Origin: JAAZVM01 sp041694155
GTDB taxonomy: Bacteria; Patescibacteriota; Gracilibacteria; BD1-5; UBA6164
Length of the DNA: 64,000 nt
NCBI GenBank assembly: GCA_041694155.1
Contig: JASMTS010000006.1
Coordinates: forward strand, 1-64,000
Direction of reading: 5' to 3'
Of this stretch, positions 1 through 9,877 are shown piece by piece; position 1 is the first letter of the stretch; each line of letters begins with the position of its first letter. The notes under the pieces are model-generated. The model saw only the letters and a list, made by a program, of their open reading frames with translations, did no database searches and was not told the origin of the DNA. The position numbers were made by a program, and so were the translations under genes.

Positions 1-67
1 TTTTCTCTCTTTTTTATTTGATTAATTTATTAAAAAGATTATATTAAAAATAGTTATTTATAATAAT

Positions 68-367
68 ATGTCGCAAATGAAAAGAGTAGTTTTAATTTTA
101 TCTTTATTTATTCTTATATTATCATCAGTTTCAGCTGAATATAAACCTAACAGCAAAGAAGCATTTATTAATTCTCCAAGTCTTGAACAAATCAAACAAA
201 TAGAAGATCCACTTTTGAAATATTGTGAATTATCATTTTTAAAAGCTTATATGAGAAGAGAATTTAGTGATATAGAAAATAAATATTGTTCAGATTTTTT
301 CGAACAAAAAATAGAAGCACATATGAATTATATGAAAGATTCATTATCTAATAGAGGGATTTATTAA
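68..367 (+). CDS. Small secreted protein of unknown function
   Basis: A 99-residue ORF. Residues about 4-23 form a classic signal peptide (MKRVV followed by a Leu/Ile-rich core and SVSA), so the mature protein is probably exported and about 75 residues long, charged and alpha-helical in character, with two Cys (KYCELS and NKYCSD) that could form a disulfide. I do not recognise the family. A second ATG at 77 (MKRVV) fits signal-peptide norms as well as the one at 68. It is followed directly by a hairpin terminator, so it is probably a single-gene unit. It has no UGA codons, so it reads the same in either code. Confidence 0.6.
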   Translation: MSQMKRVVLILSLFILILSSVSAEYKPNSKEAFINSPSLEQIKQIEDPLLKYCELSFLKAYMRREFSDIENKYCSDFFEQKIEAHMNYMKDSLSNRGIY

Positions 368-388
368 TTAATAAATCTCTTTTTTTAT
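353..388 (+). terminator. Intrinsic terminator after small secreted gene
   Basis: An A/T-rich dyad (GGGATTTATT paired with AATAAATCTC) is followed by a run of seven T. It begins in the last codons of the upstream ORF, a pattern repeated across the window. Confidence 0.6.
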
Positions 389-471
389 TAAAAAATAATA
401 ATCTCTTTTGATTAAATTGTGTTTTTTAATATAATTTGGCGGAAGTTTTTTAAAAATTAATAAATAATAAT

Positions 472-1557
472 ATGAAAATAGGTATTGTATGATTACCAAA
501 TGTATGAAAATCAACATTATTTAATGCATTAACAAAAAACTATAGTGCTGATGCTCAAAATTTTCCATTTTGTACTATAGAACCAAATGTATGAATTGTA
601 AATGTAAATGATTCTAGATTAGAACAAATCAGAGAATCAGTAAATGGTCAAGCTATTATTCCAGCTACATGTGAATTTACTGATATTGCAGGTATTGTAA
701 AATGAGCTAGTTCATGAGAAGGTTTGGGTAATAAATTTTTAGCTAATATTAGAGAATCAGATGCTATATTGCAAGTAGTAAGAATATTTGAAGATGATGA
801 TATTATCCATGTTCATTGAGAAGTTGACCCAAAATCAGATATAGAGGTTATAAATGCAGAGCTTATAATGGCAGATATAGAAACAGTTAATAAAAGAATA
901 ACTTCTGATGCAAAAAAAGCTAGAAGCGACAAGGGAGTAGCTTTTGCTATAGAAGTATACAAAAAAGTAGAGCAAAAGTTGAATGAATGAGTTTTGGTTA
1001 CTAATATGTGACTTGATGAGGATGAGCTTAAATCAATAGAAGATTTAAACTTATTAACAAATAAAGAATTTGTTTACGCTTGTAATGTTTCAGAAGATAT
1101 GATGGATATATCTGAAGATGAACTTAAAAAAACACTATGACTAGAAAATACTTCAAATAGAGTTGTTCCTATATGTGCAAAACTAGAAGCTGATATGGTA
1201 GAAATGTCAGATGAAGAAAAAAAAGAGTTTTTAGATGATATGTGATTAAAATCTACTTGATTGGATGATTTGATCAAGACTTCTTATGATGCATTAGGTC
1301 TTATGTATTATTTTACAGCATGAGAAAAAGAGGTAAGAGCATGGACTATTCACAAATGATATACTGCTCCTCAAGCTGCTTGAGTTATACATACTGACTT
1401 TGAAAAATGATTCATAAAAGCTGATGTTGTTAACTGGATAGATATAGTAGAATACAAATGATGGTCATGAGCTAGGGAAGCATGAAAGGTTTCATTGCAA
1501 TGAAAAGATTATGTTGTAAAAGACTGAGATGTAATATTATTTAAATTTAATAATTAA
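472..1557 (+). CDS. ychF: YchF/Obg-family ribosome-associated GTPase/ATPase
   Basis: Reads as 361 residues with UGA=Gly, close to the 363 usual for YchF. The N-terminus MKIGIVGLPNVGKSTLFN is the P-loop; several of its glycines are UGA. Near the C-terminus YFTAGEKEVRAWTIHKG and HTDFEKGF are hallmarks of the TGS-domain region of YchF. The family binds ATP/GTP and the 70S ribosome and is linked to stress and translation control. The start is the first ATG before the P-loop. The upstream region is A/T-rich with no Shine-Dalgarno. The CaCA exchanger gene begins 5 bases downstream, so the two may be co-transcribed. Confidence 0.95.
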
Positions 1558-1562
1558 TATAA

Positions 1563-2405
1563 ATGAAAAAATTAGTTTTAGAATCGATGCAAAAACTAGA
1601 CTTTTTTGTTTGGTGATTAGCTTTGGCATTTTTTTTGGGATCATCATTAATTATGTGATGAAACTTAACTGAATCTTTTCTTTGAGCATCTTGAATAATT
1701 GTTTTGATGTTTTTTGTATGATTTAGTATAGAATTAGTACTTGCTTCTTTAAGATGAGTTAAATGATTATGAAAAATAACATGATTTATAACTAACTGAC
1801 CGGAAGCCCTAGTCTTGATAGTAGGACTTATTACTTGAGATATATTATTTGCAGCTAGTACTCCATTAGGATCTAATCTTATGAATCCTGTTTTGCTTCT
1901 ATCTGCACTTATTATTACTGGTTTTTTATTAAAATTAAAAAAATTTAATCATAAAACATTTTTTGGTATTTGATTTTTAATCTCTGCTATATTTGCTGTT
2001 AGTTTCTTTTTTATACCACAAAATTATTATATCTTATGGATTATATTGGCCTTGATTATTAGTATAATATTATTTACAAAAAAAATAGAAAAATCAGATG
2101 AACAAGATGATGATGAAGAAGTTGTAAGTAAACTTTATCTTCCTTTATGAGTTATTATACTTCTTATCAGTTGATATTTTCTTGATCCTGTAGTAAGCTT
2201 TACTGCTGAAGCCAGTATGGCTCCAAAATGAATTATAGGGTTTTTAGTATTAGCAACACTAACTAGTTGGCCAGAATTCAAATCTGTACTTTGATTACTT
2301 AAAAGATCAAAGCTTACAGATGCTTTTGAGAATATATTGGTATCAAATATAACTAATTTATGGTTAGCTATAATTTGAGTATTAATATGGTTGGTTATAA
2401 AATAA
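1563..2405 (+). CDS. CaCA-family sodium/calcium exchanger-like membrane protein
   Basis: 280 residues with about ten hydrophobic segments. Two inverted alpha-repeat signatures are visible: TNGPEALVLIVGLITGD followed by GSNLMNP in the first half, and TSWPEFKSVL followed by NILVSNITNLW in the second. These match the (T/S)xxPE and GSNxxN elements that form the ion site of Na+/Ca2+ and cation/proton exchangers. A charged loop (EKSDEQDDDEE) separates the two halves, as expected for the cytoplasmic linker. The exported ion (Ca2+ or another cation) cannot be told from sequence. A hairpin terminator follows. Confidence 0.8.
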
Positions 2406-2426
2406 TTATTGACAAAAATGTATTTT

Positions 2427-2461
2427 AAGTTATATATAAAATATTATATATAACTTTTTTT
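2427..2461 (+). terminator. Terminator after exchanger gene
   Basis: AAGTTATATATAA paired with TTATATATAACTT, then eight T. It lies immediately before the ATG of the first YfiH copy at 2463. Confidence 0.6.
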
Positions 2462-2462
2462 T

Positions 2463-3296
2463 ATGTTAAATTATTGAACTTATTTTTGAAATGATGTAAT
2501 ATGAAGAATTGAGGCAGGTCAATTTAGTTTACCTTTTTCAAATAGAACAGAGACAAGAAAGCTGTTAAATGATTATTCCCAAAAAATAAGTACTGCATTA
2601 GTAGCTATAGATTGAACAAAATTTAGTTCAAATGTTTTAACCATAGACTCTACTACTCATGATATGTGAGATGTAGATTTTTTAGAACAATGAGTTGATT
2701 GAGTTATAATGACTTGATTGAATGATATTGACAAAAATAGGTTTGAATGAAAAGTAGCTGTATGAATAATATTATGAGTTGGTGACTGTGCTCCTATTAT
2801 AGGGTCAAATGATGATTGATCAGTTATGTTTAATATACACGGTTGATATAAATGAATATTATGAAATGGGGAAGAGTGAAATCCTGGTATAATATATAAC
2901 TTAATTTCTCAATTAGAATCAGAATGAATAAATCCAAATCATATTTGAAAAATACATTTATGACCTATGGCCTGAAATGATTTTGAGCTACCACTTGATT
3001 ATTATGAAAAACTTATTAAATATATTTCAAATGAGTATAAAATAATTGATTTTAAACAATATTTTAGACTTAATTGAAAAATAAATGATAATGATCAAAT
3101 GTTATGAAATCTAGATCTTAGATGAATAGTTGATATATTATTGCGTTATCATTGAGTTTCAATGTACAATATAGAAGATTCTTGAATTAATACAACTGAT
3201 AAATCTAATGCTTGGCCTTCATATAGGCTTTATAGTAAATGAATTCAACAAAATAATAATAGACTTTCAGCAACTATAGCAAAATTATTGGTGTAA
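2463..3296 (+). CDS. YfiH/DUF152 laccase-domain protein (copy 1, metal ligands kept)
   Basis: 277 residues of the YfiH/LACC1 family, enzymes reported to act on purine nucleosides or to edit peptidoglycan precursors. Cys109 in GDCAP and His126 in HGGYKG are 17 residues apart, as are the Cys and His ligands of E. coli YfiH; a third ligand candidate is the His of STTHDMGD (residue 66). IHLGPMAG corresponds to the family's IGPxIG strand, and the C-terminal SYRL...RLSATIAKL to its SYRR...GR(M/F)A block. The protein starts MLNYGTYFGND, nearly the same as copy 2 just downstream, so the pair arose by tandem duplication. Confidence 0.75.
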
Positions 3297-3319
3297 AAAA
3301 TAAAATTATTATTTTATTA

Positions 3320-3349
3320 TTGACATATTTATATTTTTGTGTATACAAT
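3320..3349 (+). promoter_or_regulatory. Sigma70-type promoter for YfiH copy 2
   Basis: TTGACA at 3320-3325 and TATACA at 3342-3347 (spacing 16; TACAAT with spacing 18 is an alternative). It lies 30-60 bases upstream of the second YfiH ATG, so copy 2 probably has its own promoter. Confidence 0.55.
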
Positions 3350-3380
3350 AATACTTAATTATATAAATAACTATTTTTTT

Positions 3381-4184
3381 ATGTTAAATTATGGAGTTGA
3401 TTTTTGAAATGATGTATATTGAACTATAAAAAATTATAATTCAGAGGAATCATTTATATCTTTAGTAAATATAGATTGAACAGAATCTAGTTCAAATATT
3501 ATAAGTATAGATGCTAGTAGTGATGATATATGAAATCTAGATTTTTTAGAACAATGAATAGATTGAGTAATAATGACTTGATTAAATGATATTGATAAAA
3601 ATAGATTTGAATGAAAGGCTGCAGTATGATCTATATTATGAGTAGATAATTGATTACCTATTATATGATCAAATGATGATTGATCTGTTATGTTTAATTT
3701 TCATGGTTCTTATAAATCAATATTATGAAATGGTGAAGAACTAAATCCAGGTATAATATATAACTTAATTTCTCAGCTTCAATCAAAATGAATAAATCCA
3801 AGTACTATATCAAAAGTACATTTATGATATATGGCATGAAAAAGCAATGAAGTAACTTTTGAAAAATATCAAGAATTGATTGAAAATATTTCTAAGGAAT
3901 ATAAAATAATTGATTTTAATGATTATTTTTATTTGAATTCTAAAGTAAATAATAATAAACAATTACTAGGTTATATAGATATTAATTGAATAGTTGATAT
4001 TCTATTAAAATATCATTGAGTTTCAATGTATAATATAGAAGATCGCGAAACAAATATCTATAGTAATATGCCATATTTTCTTTATAGAGATTCACTAAAA
4101 AAAGATACTCATATCCATTATAACAAATTACTTGAAGAAACTACTGATTTTTCATCAGCAACTATAGCAAAATTATTGGTATAA
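3381..4184 (+). CDS. YfiH/DUF152 paralogue (copy 2, metal ligands lost)
   Basis: 267 residues, collinear with the preceding YfiH gene and sharing long identical blocks (DFLEQG, GVIMTGLNDIDKNRFEGK, GIIYNLISQL, YHGVSMYNIED, SATIAKLLV). At the metal site it has diverged: GDCAP has become DNGLP and THD has become SDD, while the last His survives in HGSYKS. Two of three ligands are therefore missing although the frame is open and the fold is conserved. It is probably a non-catalytic or re-purposed paralogue rather than fresh decay. It has its own promoter and a bidirectional terminator shared with rsmB. Confidence 0.75.
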
Positions 4185-4186
4185 TA

Positions 4187-4216
4187 AAAAGAAGATAGTT
4201 AATCTATCTTCTTTTT
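4187..4216. terminator. Bidirectional terminator between YfiH copy 2 and rsmB
   Basis: AAAGAAGATAG-TTAAT-CTATCTTCTTTTT. The rsmB stop codon lies in the loop, so one hairpin serves both converging genes. Confidence 0.7.
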
Positions 4217-5164
4217 AAATTTTGCTACAAAAAATCATTCAGACTCTTCACTTGGTAATATTCTTATTGATTTATTTAGGTCTTTTTTGAAAAATTTATT
4301 TTCAAATTTTGTTAGTCATTCTCTTTTATATTTATAATCCAATTTTATATCAACTATTTCCATTTCTGGATAATTACATAATATCATATGACATATATCC
4401 TCGTTTTCTTCTGGTGATATAGTACAAGTACTATATACTAGTTCTCATCATTTTTTTAATAATTCTATAGAGTTTTTTATAATTTGTTTTTGTAGTTTAT
4501 AGTTTTTTTTGACTATTTCTGGAGACCAATATGCAAAACTTTTTTCTATATTTGTATTAAATTTTCATTCTGCACTACAAGGTAGATCAGCTATAATATA
4601 ATCAAAATATTCATTATATTCTGGATTGTTTCTTAGTATATTTCTAGCATCATTTTTTATTATTTTTGTGTTTTTTACTCACTGTCTATCTAGTGTAAAT
4701 TTTAACTTTTCTATTCTTATACTATTTAATTCATTGGCTATTATTTCTCATGAATTATTCATTTTATCCGCTATTTGAGATGTTTTACCACCAGGAGCAG
4801 CTGTTAGGTCTAAAACCTTTGAATTATCTTTTATATCAGCAATTTCTACAGGTATTTGGCTAGAAATAGATTGTATATAAATATATCATTCTTTTATTAT
4901 TTTTGAATTCCAAAGTATCTTTTCATCTCAACTTTCTATTATATAAGTATTTTTTAATCAACTTATTTTTTTATATTTTATTTGATTATTTTCTAAAAAA
5001 TCAAGTGTTACTTTTAGGGAATCTTTTTTCAAATTATTAATTCTAAAACTTGTTTTTCTTCTTTGAGTATTAAATCAATCATTACAGATTTTTATGTCTT
5101 CTGGAGAATATATTTTTTCTAACTTTTTTATAAAATCATTATTTATATTTTTTATATTTGACAT
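4199..5164 (-). CDS. RsmB/NOP2/Sun-family rRNA m5C methyltransferase
   Basis: 321 residues. SAM-binding motif DLTAAPGGKTSQIA, catalytic motif DLPCSAEG (the PC cysteine releases product) and YSTCTISPEEN (the TC cysteine attacks the base) are all present. This places it in the RsmB/RsmF/NOL1 family of RNA cytosine-5 methyltransferases. There is no N-terminal NusB-like domain, so a specific target (C967 or C1407 of 16S rRNA) cannot be assigned. Its terminator overlaps that of the converging YfiH copy 2. Confidence 0.9.
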
Positions 5165-5202
5165 TTTCTTTTATTATATATAATACAAAATACACATTTT
5201 TT

Positions 5203-5281
5203 CGGGGTATAAGTCTCAGTGGTAGAGCTATCATAACAGAAGTTATGATGTGCGTTGGTTCGATCCCAACTACCGCGACCA
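5203..5281 (+). tRNA. tRNA-like gene with unusual D and anticodon arms
   Basis: CCA is encoded at the 3' end (ACCA at 5278-5281). The T arm is canonical: GTTGG, TTCGATC, CCAAC. The D arm has CTCAGTGGTAGAG but with an additional T that must bulge. The acceptor pairs CGGGGTA with TACCGCG with one G-G mismatch. The anticodon arm TCATA/TATGA closes an 8-nt loop (ACAGAAGT) with no U at the expected position 33, and the hairpin can extend until only AGAA is unpaired. I therefore cannot assign an anticodon; GAA would be one reading. A terminator follows at once. It could be a divergent functional tRNA or a tRNA remnant. Confidence 0.55.
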
Positions 5282-5287
5282 ATATAA

Positions 5288-5313
5288 AGTCTAGCTATAA
5301 GCTAGGCTTTTTT
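5288..5313 (+). terminator. Terminator after tRNA-like gene
   Basis: AGTCTAGCT-ATA-AGCTAGGCT followed by a T run; one G-U pair in the stem. Confidence 0.7.
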
Positions 5314-5349
5314 CTATTTTAATTATTTATTATATTAAGTAAAATTAAT

Positions 5350-5383
5350 ATAAAAAAATAAAGAACTATAAAAGTTCTTTATT
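5350..5383 (-). terminator. Terminator of dedA
   Basis: AATAAAGAACT-ATAAA-AGTTCTTTATT. Read on the minus strand it ends in a T run; the dedA stop codon is inside the stem. Confidence 0.6.
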
Positions 5384-6149
5384 TTTTTCATAATTGTTCC
5401 AATTCATTATTTTTTTCATGCAAATATTGCATGAATTCTTTTTTCTTGAATTTGTAAATATAAAAAGCTATAGCTCAGAATATAATTATCATTATTTTTC
5501 AAGCATGCTCAAGTAATATTTCATAATATTCTACAAATATAACACCAAGTCATATTATTGTAATTGACCGTATTATAGAACCTATTATATTATATATCAT
5601 AAATTTTATGCTTTTCATTCACATACTTCATGCTATAAATGGTAAAAAAGCTCTAGTCATAGGATGAAATTTTCATAATATAATTCACCAAGCTCACCAT
5701 TTATCTATTGATTTTTTTAGGTATTTAACTTCTGTTAATCAAATACCAAACCAGTTACCATATTTAGTAAAAAAACTATCTCAATAATATTTTCATAATA
5801 CATAACCTATATAATTTCATAAAATAGCTCAAATAGAGGCTATTATCATCAAATATATAAGATTTAAATAACTAATAGCTCAGAAAAATCAACCAACTAC
5901 TAATAAAATATTTTGTCATGGTATAACTACTCATATAACAGGGAAAGCTTCTATAAGGCTACTACTGAATCATATTACATAGTTCCAATAACCTATTCAT
6001 TCAACTATTATTTTCATCCATTCTATAAATGCCTCTATCCATTCTTTTTTGAATACTGCTATAAATGCTAATGTTATTGTTAGCAATATTAAAACTATAT
6101 TTATAGTATTTATTAATATTTTTATAATTTTTTTTAATTTTTGTTTCAT
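5379..6149 (-). CDS. DedA/VTT-family membrane protein
   Basis: 256 residues of the DedA superfamily, implicated in membrane homeostasis and recycling of undecaprenyl-phosphate carriers. Diagnostic elements: IEAFPVIGVVIPGQNILLVVGG (E-x-x-P-x-x-x-P re-entrant segment), GNYIGYVLGKYYG, and GKFHPMTRAFLPFIAG (family F/R-PxxR). The segment NIIGSII-x-SITIIGLG has a CGG codon at x (5568-5570), the position where DedA proteins usually carry Trp (NxxGxxxW); see findings. A charged tail follows the last membrane helix. It is transcribed away from secF. Confidence 0.85.
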
Positions 6150-6229
6150 TTAATAACTAATTTATATTTTAATTTTTATATATAGTATTTATAATCTTTA
6201 AAAATAACTATTTTATATATAAATTTGTA

Positions 6230-6258
6230 TTGACTAATTTTATTATTATTTATAAATA
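6230..6258 (+). promoter_or_regulatory. Candidate promoter for secF
   Basis: TTGACT at 6230-6235 and TAAATA at 6253-6258, spacing 17, in the 195-bp divergent gap between dedA and secF. The rest of the gap is A/T-rich with nothing else recognised. Confidence 0.4.
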
Positions 6259-6344
6259 ATAATAATTATATCTGTTTTTGTTTTAAATTTGCATTTTATT
6301 GATTTTAATTACAATATTTGCAGTTATATTTTTTAAATTTAGTT

Positions 6345-7364
6345 ATGGATTTTTTAAAAAACAGATTTATATATTTTTGAATATCTTGATTTTTATTATT
6401 GATATCAATTTTCATGCTTTTATTATGAAAGCTAAACTTGGGTATTGATATGACTTGATGAATTAATATTGAGTACACTTATCAAGAACAAATTGATATA
6501 GAAAGTGCTAAGTCTTCACTTTTAGAGACAAAGTCTCAAATAACATACAAATGAAATGAGGTAATAAATAATATAAATTCTTATAAAGTTACTTGAGAAA
6601 ATACCTTAGTTGTTGTAGCATGATTTGACACTAGTATAGATGATAAAAGTCTTGATAAACTAAAATTAGAGTTTAGAGAAAAAGCTATGTGAATATTACA
6701 AGATTATGATCAAAATATTGAAGAATCATTGTATACTAATATTGGTAAAAGTTTTTGAGATTATATAAGAAATACAGCATTTTTGACTTTAGCAATAGCT
6801 ATAGTAGCAATAACTATATATGTTTCATTTGCATTTTCTTGAGTTATTTCAGGTATCAGTGTTTTTTCATTTTCTATAATAACATTGGCTACATTATTTC
6901 ATGATGTAGTAATATCAACTTGATTATATGTTTTTAGTTGAATATTTTTTAAACAATTTCAAATAGATACATTTTTTGTTACAGCTCTTCTTACAATATT
7001 AGGTTATTCTATTAACGATACCATAGTTATTTTTGATAGAATAAGATCAAATCTAAAAATGTATGGTGGTAAAAAATGAAAGGAATGAAAAGATTTATAT
7101 GAGATAATAAATTTATCGGTATGACAAAGTATTAAAAGAAGTATATATACTAGTCTTACTCTTGTATTTGTACTTTTAACTATTTTCTTATTTGGTCCTG
7201 AAGGTGTTAGTTGATTTATTCTTGCTATGATTTTTGGTACAATAATAGGTACTTATAGCTCGATATTTATAGCAGCACCAATACTATATCAAGTTAATAA
7301 AAATAAAAATCTAAAAGTTTATAAAAAACAAGTTGTTAATCCAGATGACAAAATAGTTGTTTAA
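6345..7364 (+). CDS. secF: Protein-export membrane protein SecF
   Basis: 339 residues. LGIDMTGGINIEY is the SecD/SecF membrane-entry motif (D-x-x-GG); a periplasmic domain follows; then five membrane helices holding the SecF signature GYSINDTIVIFDRIRSN and the two conserved segments SIYTSLTLV and GTIIGTYSSIFIAAP. SecF works with SecD to complete protein translocation using the proton gradient. No secD is adjacent in this window, whereas in most bacteria the two are neighbours. Expression is monocistronic, between a candidate promoter and a hairpin terminator. Confidence 0.95.
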
Positions 7365-7369
7365 TTTTT

Positions 7370-7400
7370 AAAGACAAATTTTTATTAATTTGTCTTTATT
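7370..7400 (+). terminator. Terminator after secF
   Basis: AAAGACAAATT paired with AATTTGTCTTT, followed by a T-rich tract. Confidence 0.65.
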
Positions 7401-7425
7401 TTATATATATTTATATAATCCTAGT

Positions 7426-8103
7426 ATGTTAAATCACTTATGAATAATAATGGATGGTAATCGTAGATGGGCAAAATCAAAAATGTTACCAAATGTTGCA
7501 TGACATAAGTCATGAGCAGATAATGTAAAAAAAATAACAAAATTAGCAGAAAAAAAATGAATAAATTATCTTACATTATGGGCACTTTCAACAGATAACT
7601 TATGGAAAAGGTGAGATGATGAAATTAATTGAATAATAAAGCTAATAAATAATATAGAGTCTTTTTTGTGAGAAATGCTAGAAAAAAACTTGAGGTTTGA
7701 AACTATATGAGATTTGACTAAATTACCAGAAGAGTCACAAAAAGCAATTGAGAAAGTAAAAAATAAAACAAAAAATAATAAATGAATAATACTTACTATA
7801 GCTTTAGTTTATTGATGACAAGATGAAATAGTTAGAGCAACAAAAAAAATAATAAACAAATGAATTGACCCCTCAGTTTTAACAAAAAATGAATTTAAAA
7901 AATATTTGGATACAAGTTTTTTACCAAGTCCAGATGTTATAGTTAGAACTTGATGAGATATTAGACATAGTGGTTTTATGCTTTTTGATAGTGAGTACTC
8001 AGAATATTATTTTACTGAAAAAAAATGGCCTGAGTTTGATGAAAATGAACTTGATAATGTAATAGATTTTTTTGCTAATTCAAAAAGAAATTTCTGAAAA
8101 TAA
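7426..8103 (+). CDS. uppS: Undecaprenyl diphosphate synthase
   Basis: 225 residues. MDGNRRWA near the N-terminus is the family signature; its Asp activates the allylic diphosphate. LTLWALSTDNLWKR and the C-terminal RTGGDIRHSGFMLFDSEYSE block (IPP-binding Arg) are in place. Makes the C55 lipid carrier for peptidoglycan by cis-addition of isopentenyl diphosphate. The start is the ATG five codons before GIIMDGN. A trans-prenyl synthase supplying its substrate lies 26 bp downstream, an operon that makes biochemical sense. Confidence 0.95.
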
Positions 8104-8129
8104 TATATTATTTACTTACTAAAAAAATT

Positions 8130-9050
8130 ATGATCCCTTCTTGGTATGATAAGTATAAAAAATTTATTGATTTAAGTATAGAAAATTACTTAAGTGACTA
8201 TTTATCAGGTGATAATAATTTATGATTTGATGAGTTTAAAGAAGCTGTTTTATATTCTAGTACATGAGGTAAAAGAATAAGAGCTATATTGGCAATAGAA
8301 TTTTATCTAATTTTTAGTTGAAAGAGTTTTGATGATTTAAGTTTTGATGATGATATTATCAAGTATGCAATAGCTATAGAATTACTTCATAGTTATTCTT
8401 TGGTCCATGATGATTTACCATGTATGGATAATGACACTTTTAGGAGATGAAATTTAACAACATGGAAAAAATATAATGAAACCATTGCTACACTTGTATG
8501 AGATATGCTTAATACATTGTCTATGGAAATAGTATCTAACTTGTGAAATAAGAAACTTTCTAGTTATTTTTCTAATTCTGTTTGATATAACTGAATGCTT
8601 TGATGACAGGTATTAGATATATATTATGAGAAATATCCTTGAAAACTTACTTTAGAATATTTAAATCAAATACATAACCAAAAAACTTGAGCATTGATTG
8701 ACTCAAGTATTGTTGGATGAATTTATTTAGCACAAGAGTACTTTGATTCAAGAGATGATTGACTCAAAAAGAATCTAGATATTTTCCTAGATGATTATAA
8801 TGACTTTTGATATAATGTTTGATTAGCTTTTCAAATAAAAGATGATTTGTTAGATGTCGAATGAACAAAATTAGAAACATGAAAAAGTGTTTGAGATAAC
8901 GAAAAAAAATGATATGTATATTTTTTGTGATTGGATAAGACAAAAGATGAATTAAATATTATAATTGATAAACTTTATAAAAAATCTGAGCTTTTGAATT
9001 CAGAAAAAATAGATTTTTTAATTAAATATATTGCAATAAGAAAAAAATAG
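8130..9050 (+). CDS. Polyprenyl (farnesyl/geranylgeranyl) diphosphate synthase
   Basis: 306 residues of the trans-isoprenyl diphosphate synthase family. GGKRIRA (IPP site), first Asp-rich motif HDDLPCMDND with the four-residue-spaced DDxxxxD of bacterial short-chain enzymes, GGQVLD, and second motif FQIKDDLLD are all visible. Chain length (C15 or C20) cannot be decided safely from sequence. It should make the starter for UppS encoded just upstream. It ends in a bidirectional terminator shared with clpP. Confidence 0.88.
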
Positions 9051-9072
9051 AGAAATATTTCTCTATTTTTTA
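9045..9072. terminator. Bidirectional terminator between prenyl synthase and clpP
   Basis: AAATAGAGAAATATTTCTCTATTTTTTA. The stop codons of both converging genes lie in it. Confidence 0.7.
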
Positions 9073-9675
9073 TTTAATAATTTTATCTATTAATCAATAT
9101 TTTAAGGCATCTTCAGCAGACATAAAGTTGTCTCTATCACAATCTTTTTCAATTTGTTTGATGTCTTGTCATGTATGTTTAGCTAATATTTTATATAAAA
9201 TATGTCATGTTTTTATTATATGTTCTGCAGCTAGTCTTATTTCTGTTGCTTGTCATTCTGCTCATCAAAGAGGTTGATGTATCATTATTTCACTATGAGG
9301 TAAGGCAAATCTTTTACCTTTTTCTCATCATGCTAATATTATAGATCCCATACTAGCCGATAATCATACACTAACTGTATGTACAGGACATTTTACATAT
9401 TGCATAGTATCGTATATTGCTAATCATGCAGTAACATGACCTCCAGGGGAGTTAACATACATTGTTATAGGTGCTTTTGGATCTTGTTTTTCTAAAAATA
9501 ATAGTTGAGCTATTACTGTATTGGCTACTGTACTATCAATTCATTCTCATAAGAATATGACTCTATCTTCAAGTAATCTTGAATATATATCATATGCTCT
9601 TTCTCAACTAGGTGATTTATCTATTACTGTAGGTATTAGAGTGTTTTGTATTCAAGTAATATCTTTTCTTGGCAT
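9070..9675 (-). CDS. clpP: ATP-dependent Clp protease proteolytic subunit
   Basis: 201 residues, the usual ClpP length. The catalytic triad is intact: Ser in GLSASMGS, His in LPHSEIMIHQP and Asp in DCDRDNFMSAEDA. The start motif RAYDIYSRLLEDRVIFLGG is typical. Forms the tetradecameric barrel that degrades proteins delivered by ClpX/ClpC ATPases, neither of which is in this window. The 202-bp gap to gltX is A/T-rich, and I see no feature in it beyond possible divergent promoters. Confidence 0.95.
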
Positions 9676-9877
9676 ATTAAATAAAACTTTAATAATTAAA
9701 TTATATATAAATTATAACAAAAATATCAAAAAACACCTATTTAATTTAGTTTTTTTTATTTACATAATAATAAAATATTTTTTAATTAACTTTTTAACAA
9801 AAATAATATTTTAATCTTTACAAAGATAAAAAACTATTTAATATATAAGCATTAAATAACTAATTATTAATAATAAG

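Noticed and set aside
1074..1277. Opposite-strand ORF within ychF, and similar shadow ORFs in dnaA, gltX, cas12a and others
   Set aside because: They lie antisense or out of frame within clearly conserved genes and show no family motifs or start signals.
472..1557. Pseudogenes or frameshifts implied by many in-frame TGA codons
   Set aside because: TGA aligns with conserved glycines throughout, so these are sense codons and the genes are intact.
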